Below, piece by piece: positions 12,601 to 22,600 of a DNA stretch of 64,000 nucleotides (positions are counted from its first letter, which is position 1; the number at the start of each line of letters is the position of its first letter). This DNA is from Caenorhabditis remanei (taxonomy: Eukaryota > Nematoda > Chromadorea > Rhabditida > Rhabditidae), in contig NC_071330.1 in the NCBI RefSeq assembly GCF_010183535.1, forward strand, positions 1,896,717-1,960,716, in the 5' to 3' direction. Position numbers and translations under genes: made by a program. A model generated the notes under the pieces. That model ran no database searches and was not told the DNA's origin. It saw only the letters and a program-made list of their open reading frames with translations.

Positions 12601-12758
12601 AATGTTTGTACTTTCACTTTGACCGTATCCAACGGTTGTCCCGCGTACACATTGGCCACGCCTCCAGCAGTTCCAGCCAACAAATCGATAATTCCATCTT
12701 TGAAATGGTTTTTGGAAGTAGCTGCTGCTGCCGATGAGTCTCCTCCGCTCTCATGCAT
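9655..12758 (-). CDS. slc-25A15: Mitochondrial carrier, ornithine transporter type
   Basis: Three exons in phase: 12758-12524, 11541-10987 and 9770-9655 (TAG), 301 residues, the normal carrier size. The three carrier signatures are present once per repeat: PLDTVKVKVQ, PTELVKCKLQ and PADVVKSRMQ, each followed by the usual Gly and aromatic positions (GLYAG, GFFVGM, GLYKGLLP). The family exchanges metabolites across the inner mitochondrial membrane by six transmembrane helices. The ornithine assignment rests on the sequence style (ANVYAGQPLDTVKVK, NAVLF) and on position next to gars-1, as T10F2.2 in C. elegans. Intron 2 (9771-10986) hosts two U6 genes and a CTGGCG repeat block; intron 1 carries repeated GGGCGTGGCC words. 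No clear trans-splice site was seen before the ATG. Confidence 0.9.
9805..9907 (-). ncRNA. U6 spliceosomal snRNA, copy 1
   Basis: The minus strand reads GTTCTTCCGAGAACATATAC at its 5' end, then the ACAGAGA box (ATACAGAGAAGATTAGC), the AGC triad, CATGGCCCCTGCGCAAGG and a terminal T run at 9810-9805. All catalytic and U4/U2-pairing boxes are intact. It lies inside intron 2 of the carrier gene, on the host strand. A TTATAA-type TATA element sits about 25 bases upstream, as expected for a Pol III type 3 promoter. Confidence 0.95.
9908..10202. promoter_or_regulatory. Mirror-image U6 promoters in an inverted repeat
   Basis: The about 120 bases upstream of each U6 copy are near-identical inverted copies, separated by a short unpaired middle around 10025-10080. 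Each arm has a TTATAAG-like TATA element (10173-10179 for the plus copy, -30 to -24) and conserved upstream blocks such as CCGACATCTCACGG and TATGGGGATACGTGG, within which the proximal sequence element should lie. Confidence 0.8.
10203..10305 (+). ncRNA. U6 spliceosomal snRNA, copy 2
   Basis: Same 103-base sequence as copy 1 in opposite orientation, starting GTTCTTCCGAG at 10203, with intact ACAGAGA box and AGC triad and ending in six T at 10300-10305. It is transcribed antisense to the carrier gene that hosts it. Both copies appear functional. Confidence 0.95.
10390..10975. repeat. CTGGCG-type dispersed repeat, block 2
   Basis: About eight degenerate units with CTGGCGCaCCTTTgGCGCG cores and intervening TTCAAAACTGTAAAATGG-like spacers, filling the carrier intron between the plus-strand U6 gene and exon 2. 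Its left end matches 3410-3475. Confidence 0.75.
11560..12400. repeat. GGGCGTGGCC-bearing intron repeats
   Basis: Six or more copies of AAAATGGGCGTGGCCTAAGT followed by U-rich sequence (11571, 11760, 11799, 11997, 12181, 12336, 12382) fill carrier intron 1. Spacing is irregular (roughly 60-240 bases), and the copies lie in one orientation. Confidence 0.7.
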
Positions 12759-12998
12759 TTCCTATTGATATGTGGTGGTTCTGGAATGAGGGAATTGTAG
12801 GAAATTGGGCATTTCTCAATGAAAAAAGTGAATTAGAAGGAAAAGGAGAACATTGATAAGATTTCGCCTAATTTTATTGTTTCGTTGAGAGAAACCAATT
12901 AGTTTTACGAGTTCTTTTTTTTTTCAAATTCTGAGTTTCTCTCTCAATTTTCCAAGATTTTTTTAAAAACATAACTCCCAGGATTCATAAATCAAAAT

Positions 12999-13140
12999 AT
13001 CAGCACGGTAAGCTTCTTACAACCGCGCTCTACCGAAACCGAAGAAAATTGTGTGCGAAATTGAGAAACTCAGAGAAAAAGAGACATTTTTCAAGGACAT
13101 TTCGTTGCAGCGCAGTTGTAACAACTGTACCGAGCTAATA
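12999..13140. mobile_element. Small TIR element (TTACAACTGCGC family), copy 1
   Basis: The ends TATCAGCACGGTAAG and CCGAGCTAATA are imperfect inverted repeats about 30 bases long, with the core CTTACAACCGCGC against GCGCAGTTGTAAC. A second copy with the same termini is at 35069-35351. It has no coding capacity and sits about 240 bases upstream of the carrier start. Confidence 0.6.
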
Positions 13141-13330
13141 GAAAATAGTGAATTCTTTGATAATTGAAGGGTCTAGAAAAAATTAGAGATGAACCTCCGC
13201 ATGAATGATTTTTCCGCGATTTTGAGACAGAAAAAAGGGGCGGAGCCTATTTCAGAGGCAAAAATCTTCAAAAAATGAGTGAAAAATTGCTCATTTTGCA
13301 CTGAAACAGTGGAAAAGGGGGTGGAGCCTA

Positions 13331-13632
13331 GTACACATCGAATTTGACAATTTTTTGTAGAAAAATCATTCTTATATATAAAACGCATGTGGAGTCTGTC
13401 CATCTGTCCTAATGTCCGCAAATTTTGAGAAATGAGAAAGAAAGGCGGCAGGGCCCAAAACCGAACCTGTACTCTTTGGGCAGCGACCAACGCCTTGGAC
13501 CATTCGGCCACGCGGACACATTTCTGGGAAGGTGAAAACGTAAATAAGGAGAGGCCAGCCGGATGAAGCGCCGAAGGCGCGGCAGCCAGGCTGGTCTCTA
13601 AAAATTACTTTATTTTATTAAACGTGTAATAC
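13331..13632 (-). mobile_element. tRNA-derived SINE, copy 1
   Basis: On the minus strand the element has a leader hairpin (GACCAGCCTGG ... CCGGCTGG), a tRNA-like A box (GTGGCCGAATGG), a B box (GGTTCGGTTTT) and a TTTTATATATAAGAATGATT tail. The same parts occur in the same order at 31066-31298 on the plus strand. The flanks 13209-13330 and 13633-13665 are contiguous in a paralogous segment at 14815-14945 that lacks this insert. A spurious reading frame (MAEWSKAL...) crosses the tRNA-like part. Confidence 0.7.
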
Positions 13633-14350
13633 AGTCGGTCTCTGACAAATTCAGGGGAAAAACTACTTTAAAACTTTAAAATCCTCACAGTTAAATATCA
13701 CAATTTGAATGGAAAATTTAAGAGAACTCGATATTTTTCAGTTAAAAACCGTCTAAATCAGAAAAAAAAACTGGAAAAATCGAAAAAAAAAATCCATCGA
13801 ATCACTATCTAGATATCACAATTTACTTTTAAACGGAAAATAAGAGAAAAACAACCAATTTTCTTATTTTTCATGTTAAAATCATGATTATTGAAAAAAA
13901 ACGACAAAAATCCAAAAGCTCTCAAAAAACCGATTATAAAACAAGTGGGTGAAAGGCATTTTGAAATAAAAATCCAATCAAAATAGAAAAAAAGGGATAA
14001 GAAAGAGAGAAAGTTTGCATCACTTTCCTCTCATCTCTCTCTCTTCTTCTCAAATACAAAACAACGTCATCAACCTCTTTTTCCCGCTATTACGGAAACT
14101 GAATCCATCTCTTGCCACGTGACACATAGACTATCACTGATACTGATTCGATCTGACACGTGGGAAAGGGCGAATGAGATGATCATCTACTCGGATCATA
14201 GGAAGATATGAGACCATATGATTGGCGTGAGAAAGTGACTTTTGATCAGAGAGATGGAGATTCTTGGCCAGACGACGTGAGGTGTTCACAGAAGAAGTTG
14301 GTCGAAAAGAGGGAGGAGACTCGATGGGGGAGAGCTGGGACGTGTGGAAC

Positions 14351-14738
14351 AGAGTTGCATGGAAGTAAACTCGGAAGTTAGACGGAAGTGAGTTTTATTT
14401 CGACAATATGAAACGAACTTCAAAAATTTGAAGTGAAAACGTTGTATTGATGGTATTACTACCCTTCGAGCATAAAAATTCCAACATTTCACTTATCCCC
14501 TACCAGTAGACCCGAAAAAGTCTTCACTTCCGACTTCCGACTTCCGGGTTTCAAAATCAGCTCTTTCTTCAAGTCTACTGGTAGGGGATAGGTAAAATGT
14601 TGGAATTTTCTATGCTCGAAAAGAAAGTAGTAATACCATCAATACAACATATTAACTTCATATTTTTGAAGTTCGATTTATATTGTCGAAATAAAACTCA
14701 CTTCCGTCTAATTTCCGAGTTTACTTCCGTACAACTCT
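14351..14738. repeat. Long palindrome, about 390 bases
   Basis: Two arms of about 185 bases pair almost fully, from AGAGTTGCATGGAAGTAAAC on the left to its complement ending near 14738, with a short centre rich in CTTCCGACTTCCG. It probably is a foldback or MITE copy. No coding capacity. Confidence 0.8.
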
Positions 14739-14814
14739 GGTGTGGAAAAGGGTTTTGCGAACAAATCTTTGGTTTTTTTCAGTGGTTTTCAGAAAAATAA
14801 ATGGGTTTCCAGCG

Positions 14815-14945
14815 ATTTTGAGCCAGAAAATAGTGGCTGAGCCTATTTCAGAGGCAAAAATCTTCAAAAAATGAGTGAAAATTTGCCCATTTTGCACTGA
14901 AACAGTGAAAAAGGGGTTACAGTAGTCGGTCTCTGACAAATTCAG
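14815..14945. repeat. Paralogue of 13209-13665 lacking the SINE
   Basis: Matches 13209-13330 (GCCTATTTCAGAGGCAAAAA and on) and then 13633-13665 (CAGTCGGTCTCTGACAAATT) without the 300 bases between them, so it is the empty-site relative of the SINE locus. Confidence 0.7.
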
Positions 14946-14949
14946 GAGA

Positions 14950-16149
14950 AAAGCATTGTAAAATAATTTTTATACTGAAATTTTCGAAAATTAAGTAACA
15001 AAAATAATGATTTTCCGATAATTCCTAAAAGTTTTTCTAATTTTGCACTCAAAAACACGTTTCTTGGGAAGAAATACTTACAGTTATCATACAAATTTAA
15101 GATTTTTGACTCCGAAAAACACATAAGATTTCTTGAACATTTTTTTTGGTTTTTTCGGTCAAAAAATAAAAATAAAAAACAGTTTTTCGGACATTTTTTG
15201 GAAATTTTTTCCGCCCAGGTCCGATGCGGAACGTAAATATCCGAAATTTCTAAAATTTCAGATATTTTTATGACACTAAAACACAATTAGTGCGGAATCG
15301 AAAGAAATTGCTGCAAAATCTACAAAATTTTTAGTTTTTGCTGCATTTTTTGAATATATTAACGAGAATTAAGCTCGAATAGTTGTACTTATGGTTGAAA
15401 ATTCGTCTGAAAATATATATTTCTTCGTAGAAATCTAGTTTTCCGACAAATTAGAGACACAAAAATGTGCAAAACGACCCGATTTTCTGTTTTGTAGAGC
15501 AAAATTGAGAGATTCGCAGCGGAAAAACGGATAAAATATTCATCACTTCGTCAAAACAACGGTTTTTTTCCGGAAATTTGAAAATTCCGATCAGAAACTC
15601 GATGATTTTTGAGAGAACTCCTATAGAAACGAACTAAAAAATTGAAAATTTCAGCCATTTTCAGGCTGAAAATGGCTCTAAATTCGAGTTTTAAATAAAA
15701 ATTTTCAATTTTCAAATGCAAATATAGAAAAAATGAGAGAAAAATCACAGAAATATACAAAAAATTAACGAAATAAAGTCATCAGGTGTCAAAAGCAACC
15801 AGAACCAAACAAGAAAAAAAAGAAGAGAATCTCACCGAAAATACACTAATAAAATCACAGTTTATTTTGTGATGATTATGATACTCCAATCCACCGAAAA
15901 AAAAGCAATCATCAGACAAAAAGAATTGAAAAAAAATGAATATTGTGGATTTCAATATAAAAACGGGATTGAATGAGAGAGATTCTAGAAATACAGAAAT
16001 TGAACTGGGAAAGAAAAAAGAATTAATGGGCTAGTGAATACACCGAAATTAGAACAATGGGAGGATGAGGAAAACGGAGATCTCGAGAGAGAGAAAATGG
16101 TCATTTTCAGCACAAAAAATTTAATAAATTAGTAAAAATAGAGATTAAA
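14950..16149. other. Gene-free AT-rich intergenic stretch
   Basis: Between the carrier gene and ulp-1. Only long A/T runs and GAAAATTTTC-like words with rough ten-base spacing are visible; no frame, RNA gene or repeat boundary could be supported. Confidence 0.5.
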
Positions 16150-16556
16150 ATGAGTCAAGACCCGGTCCGGCTTCAAAAAATGACCCCTTTTTTTCTTTTT
16201 TGACTATTTTTCATAATTTCTTCTAATCCTGAATGATAGTCGAAAATTTAGCTTTTTTCGCGAAAAAAATTCACAAATTCGAAAAAGAAATTCGGAAAAT
16301 TCAGAAATTTTCAGAATTGTCAAAAATGGGACCGGTATTCAAAAGTGGTTACCCATTTTTTACTAAAATTTCTTGAAATTTACCGAAAAAATAGAGTGAA
16401 AATGCTAAAATTATCATAAATATTCACATTTTGATTCAATTTTAAAGTTTTGTTCAAAAACTGTACTTTTTCCAAAAAAAAATTCAAAAAATGTCAAAAA
16501 ATTCAAATTTTTTTCAAAAATGTTTCAAAACGGGCCGAGCGGGCCGGGATAACCAG
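16150..16556. mobile_element. Diverged GGGCCGG-rich MITE relic
   Basis: CCCGGTCCGG at the left and CGGGCCGAGCGGGCCGGG at the right flank AT-rich sequence containing AAAAATGTTTCAAAACGGGC, all shared with the intact hAT-like copies at 17408 and 32631. Terminal CATACTTGTCA is no longer present. It ends about 45 bases from the ulp-1 stop codon. Confidence 0.5.
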
Positions 16557-16600
16557 GCCTTCGGACCGGAGACCGGGTCTTCACAATTGGGGAAAAAGAA

Positions 16601-19600
16601 TCAAATGGTGGCGAGCAACTTGGACGATACAATCTCGTAGACCATCCGTTTCCTATAGTACGGCATGTTTTTCTGGGTGAAGCGAGGCGTCGTTCGTCTC
16701 GATGCCCACTCGGCGAATTGACACGTGAAGACTCCACAGTCACTTCCGTTCTCCTGGCGGGGTATGTCCTGTAATAAACCGGATGGTTATCGGGATGCGA
16801 AATCTCGAGTATTTTGTCGTTTTCGAAAGTGAAAAGTGTAAAGAATGCACTGTTTTTAATAAGAAGATAAACATCTTGTCAAAAAGTGAAAACCAGTAAT
16901 GGCTGGCGCGCCTTTGAGGCGAATTTTCGAGGTTTGTGACCTAAAATTGTGGACTTTAAGTAAAATAATCAGATCAGATAAAACTGGCGCGCCTGAGACG
17001 CTAATAGAAATTCAGTAATGTCTGGGGCGCCGTGGACGCGAATTCTCTTGGTTACAGTGCCCAATTTTAGAAAAGTCAGAGCATCTGATAATTTTTAGAA
17101 ATCCTGTGACAGTCTGGCGCGCCTTATACGCGAATTTTTCAAATTGAGAGCCAAAATTGAGGTTTTCACAGAAAATTTCGGATATAAAAGCTGTAAAACG
17201 CGACAGTTGACGTGACCCGCTGGCGCGCCTAGGACGCTAATAATGACATCTGGAATATAAAAGTGAGGTTTTCACGAAAACTTCACCTCAATTTCGCTGA
17301 AAATTGATGTATGATTTCTAACTTTCCAGTCAGTGACAAATTTAGGCAAATCAAGAGAATCTGGCGCGCCTTACACGCGTTTCTTTGCAAAATCCAGATG
17401 AAAATACCATACTTGTCAAAAATCGGGCCGGGCCGGGCCGAAATTTCTCTTGGCCCGGCCCGGCCCGTCGGCCCGGAAAGTGTTTTATTGCAATTTTAAA
17501 AATTTCCTCGCTCATAATTCGAAAACAGGTGACCATTTTCAGATACAATTTATATTATCTTATACAACTAAAGTGATTCAAATTACTCTGCACATCCTCC
17601 TTTCGGTTGTAAATTACAAATTTAATCGAAGATTACAACTTTTCCAAAAAATTCAAAATTTTCAAAAATGTTTCAAAAACTGTTTCGAAACGGGCCGAGC
17701 GGGCCGGGCCGGGCCGAACATTTTCTTGATTTCGGCCCGGCCCGGCCCGTGACAAGTATGGAAAATACCAATTTTCTGTGATTTTTCAACTAGAGTGCAG
17801 GTTACCAAACCCAATTGTCAAAAATCTGGCGCGCCTCATACGCGTTTTCTGAAAATTCCAGTTGAAACAACCAATTTTCAGTGAATTTTCAAAAAATCTG
17901 GCGCGCCTCAGACGCGTTTTCTGAAAATTTCAGTTAAAACAACCAATTTTCTGTGAATTTTCAAAAATCTGGCGCGCCTTTGATGCTGAATTCTCGATAT
18001 TCTACCTCCATCTGCTCAATGGTCCATCCAGCAAAGTCGAACGGCACCTTCTTCTTGTCCATCGACTCGCTGGCCACGTAGTTTCTGAAAATGTCATGGT
18101 TTCGGCTGAAAAATCCCAGATTTTCCCTGAAAAACTCACTTCAACGCAGGCAACACGACAGTATTCCCAGCATAAAGTGAGTCATAAAACTGAATCTTCT
18201 TCTCCTTCATATCAATGATCGCAAGACACCAATGGACACCAAGATGCACCGGAATCAATATAATATCATAGGAGAAGACGTCAATCTTCCGTGTCCATCG
18301 TTTGACACTCGCGTATCCTTTGGTAGTGATATTAGTGTAGAAGAACGAGTTGAATGCATAGATTTTCGGATATTTCTGATCTTTCTGACATCGATCAACG
18401 ATCATTTGAAGATAGAAGTTGATGACGTTATCATTGAGCCAATGGAGCCCACTCAACGTCTCCAGATCCTCTCGACAAATCGGAATATCAAAGTTCTCCA
18501 CGAACTTCTCCTTCCCATCCATCATTCGATTCCATGCACTCCCAATAATGAAGTCACTTTCTTCGGGTAATTCCACGAAATCATTGATAATCTTCTTCTC
18601 AACTTTCGGTCGTTGCACAATTCCCCGTAACTCTAACTCTCGTCTCTTCTTATCCAACAAATCTCCACGGGTCTCGACACGATGTCCCTGTCGTATACGT
18701 GCCTCTTCCAGAAGGACATCTTCTTTCAGTTTCGCCGACTCGTACGCCTTCTCGTATCGATGAGGCCCTCGAATCGGTGTGTGGATGTTGAGACTGTCGA
18801 TGTGGGCTATCGCCTCTTGGATTCGCTGATTCGTTTTGCAACTTGTCACTGATGAGGACGTTGAGATGGTGTGGCTTCTGGAATAGGAGGAGATATGAAG
18901 TTGTGGAATGGGAAGCGTCAAAGGTGCGCCAGGTTTGTCATTTTTCTGCCAAAATCAATTTTTGGCCGATTTTGATGCAAAATTTTACTGGAAAATATCA
19001 CATTTAGGCAATTTTTCATCTGAAATACTTTTTACACTAGAAAACAAGCAACTTTGAGTGAGAATATGCTTAATTTTACTCTGTTTCTAATGAAATCAAT
19101 CAAAATTCCTCAAAGGCGCGCAGGTTTTCATGGAAAAGAGTAGAAATTTCCTGTATGTCAGTCATTTTTTCTCTCATAATCTTCATTTTCAGACGCTTTC
19201 GATGCAAAATCTACTGGGAAAAAAGAAATCAACGTTTACATGCAAATTTTCATATTTTTGTCTGAAATTCGCAAATTTATCTTAAAAATAAAGTCGAAAT
19301 CATCAATTTTCGGCGGTTTCGATGCAAAATCTAATAGAAATAACAAATTTCGGCTATTTTCCATCTGAAAAACTGTTTTTTGCTTGAAAAAAATCAATTT
19401 TGAGTGAGATAATGCTTAATTTTTGTCGTATCCACCCCGAAAACACCGTTTTTTTGGTCTGTAATCAACTTTTACATACAAAATTTCATATTTTTACCTG
19501 AAATTCACAAATTTATCTTTAAAAAATATAGTAAAAAACTGTGTGGCTTCTGGAATAGGAGGAGATATGAAGTTTGAAATGCGATGCGTCAAAGGCGCGC

Positions 19601-22600
19601 CAGTTCGTGAAAAGGAGTAGGAAACCCTTTGATTTTTGTGATTTTTCTGTCAAAATCATCAGTTTTCAACGGTTTCGATGCAAAATCTACTGGAAAATAT
19701 CAAAATACGGCTATTTTTCTTCAGATTTATCTTTCTGGTCTGAAATCAATCTTTACATGCAAATTTTCATATTTTTGACTGAAATTCGCTTGAAAATCGC
19801 TAATTTATCTGAAAAATATAGTCGAAATCATCAATTTTCGGTGGTTTTGATGCAAAATTTAATGGAAAATATCAAAATACGGCTATTTTTCTTCAGATTC
19901 ATCTTTCTGGTCTGAAATCAATCTTTACATGCAAATTTTCATATTTTTGACTGAAATTCGCTTGAAAATCGCTAATTTATCTGAAAAATATAGTCGAAAT
20001 CATCAATTTTCGGTGGTTTTGATGCAAAATTTAATGGAAAATATCAAATTTAGGCTATATTTTAAGTTGTTTCTGGTCTGAAATCCACATTTATATGCAT
20101 ATTTTTATATATTTTTTCTGAAATTCGCTAGAAAATCGAAAATGAATCTAAAAAATATAGTTCTCACCTAAACGAAGATCCCTCATAAATCACCGACGAT
20201 TCCCTGGAAAGTGAGGGTGTCGTGGAGCGAGAAGCGCCTCGAAGTTCTTCTATTTTCTAAAAAAAAATCTCATTTATTTCAGTTTTTCTCCCAGAAATCC
20301 CTCACATTGTTAGCCCTTGCCAATACATCCAACGTCTTCTTTTTCACATCCGACGCCTTCTTTTTCTGCAGTTCCTTCTGATCGAAAAGCCCAATTCCAG
20401 CGAGCGCCGCTTCATCATACTGTCCACTAGCAACAATTCCCTGTAGGAGACGATCACGTGAGAATAGAGCACTCTTCTTGATCTTCTGAATTCCCGATGA
20501 GAACTTCTGAATAGAAGACGTCGAATGAAACACTCTAGATGGGATTCTGAATCCGGGTTTCTTGCTGTGAATCGTCGGTTTCTTCACCGATGAACGTCTC
20601 CAGAAGTCACGAATACTGTTGCTCGAAGAGGATGGGAATCCGGTGAGAGACGATAATGGAGTAATCGGACGACTGACACTGTCATCTGGTCCGGGAGAAT
20701 CGAACCGATTGATCGATGAGGTGACGGAGGCGCCGTCGGAGTCATCCTGCGTCTCGTTGAGATAAATCATCTGGAAGAATTTCTCTTTAGAAATCCTGTA
20801 ACAAATCTGGCGTGCCTCAGACGCGAATTCTTGAGGTTTAGAGTCGAAAATTGAGGTTTTCACAGAACATTTCGGATTTAAAAACTGTAAAATTTCAATT
20901 TGGCAGGTCTGACGTAAAAATTACAGCCTAAATGGGCAAATTGCTCTAAGAATTTGTGAAATTCACTTTTTCGTCGTGTAAAACCTGAAAACCAGTAATT
21001 TCTGGGGCGTCGTGGACGCGAATTCTCTCGGTTACAGTACCCAATTTTAGAAAAGCCAGAGCACTTGAGAATCTTCAGAAATCATGTTCTGGCGTGCCTT
21101 AGACGCGAATTCTTGAGGTTTTCACGGAAAATTTCAGATATAAAAGCTGTAAAACGCGACACATTAAATCGTGAACGCTGGCGCGCCTAGGACGCTAATA
21201 ATGACATCTGAAATATAAAAGTGAGGTTTTCGCGAAAAAATGCAGCTTAATTTCGCTGAAAATTGATATATGCTTTCTACTTTTCCAGTAAAACGCGTGG
21301 AATCGTCTCGGCTGTGAAATGTCTCAATTATCTGAAATTCCAGCACTACCTCATTCTGCATGGCTCTCGCATTCTCCAACTGCTTATTCGGCGTCTTCAC
21401 AATCTTCTCAAAAAGGACGTCTGGCTCCCCCTCCTCATCATCCTGCTGTTTTTCGAACGACTTTTCCAACTTCTGATTTGTCGGCGTCCCTTGAAGACTC
21501 GTTCTCGGTCTCGTTGGAGTCGTTGTGGGCGGAGTTGGAATCTCCTGAATCTCATCTGGATCACTGTCGTCTGAAACTTCGACGTCTCGTTGAATGTGCT
21601 TCTCGATTTTCACTTCATCACTCCCTGCTTCGATTCTTTCGGGTTTCTCCGCGTTTAGGAAGATTATCGAACTGGAGGGCTGTAACTAGAAGGAGTTTTA
21701 GCATCAAAATTCAGTAAAACTGAATGAAAACGTGGTACTGAACTGGCATTTAGCCGAAAAAAAAAGGTGAAAACTGAAATTTTCGCAACTTTTTGAGTGA
21801 AAATATCAGTTTTAATACGAAAAACTGATGAAAATCGTTAATAATGAGCTAAAACTGCGAATTTTACCATTTTTTTCAATCGAAAATCACATTTTCTGAC
21901 CAAAAACTGCGAATTTTAGCATGAAATGCTGAAAACGGTTGCAAAGAAAAGGGCTTTTAGCATCAGAATTGAATAAAATCGGATGAAAATGTTTAATTTT
22001 TATACTGGAACTAGAATTTTTGCATAAAAACTGCATAGATCTAGTAGAAAACATGCTTAAAACTGAAATTCCAGCATGAAAACTACATAAAATCGGCTAA
22101 AAATGAGCTAACAACTTTTTGACTGAAAAGTTTAATTTTAACTTGAAAAACTGATGAAAATCATACTTGCAACGGGCCGGGCCGGGCCGGGCCGATTTGA
22201 GAATTTTCACCGGCCCGGCCCGGGTCACAGTACAAAAATTTGAAAATTTGAATTTTTTTGAAAATTTTTTTGATTTTTTCGCAAAAAAGTCGAGTTTTCG
22301 ACTATGTTTTTACATATCGATAAAACTCAAGTTTACATAGGATTTTTGACTATTTTTGATAAAAATTTCAAAAAATTTCGAAAAATTTTGTGAAAAAACT
22401 GTGCTCATTTTTTGACTCCGGGCCGACCGGGCCGATATTTTGCAAGTATGATGAAAATCGTTCATAGGATGCAAAATTTTAGCATTTTCTCGACCTACAA
22501 TGACATTTCAGGCCAAAAACTGCGATTTTAGCATGAAAAATGCGTAACACTTGTCAAACACGAGAAATGCTGCAAACGGCTGCAAAGAAAAGGACTTTCA

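Noticed and set aside
13173..13511. Minus-strand frame starting MAEWSKALVAAQRVQ
   Set aside because: It reads through the tRNA-like part of a SINE; such peptides are typical artefacts of tRNA-derived repeats.
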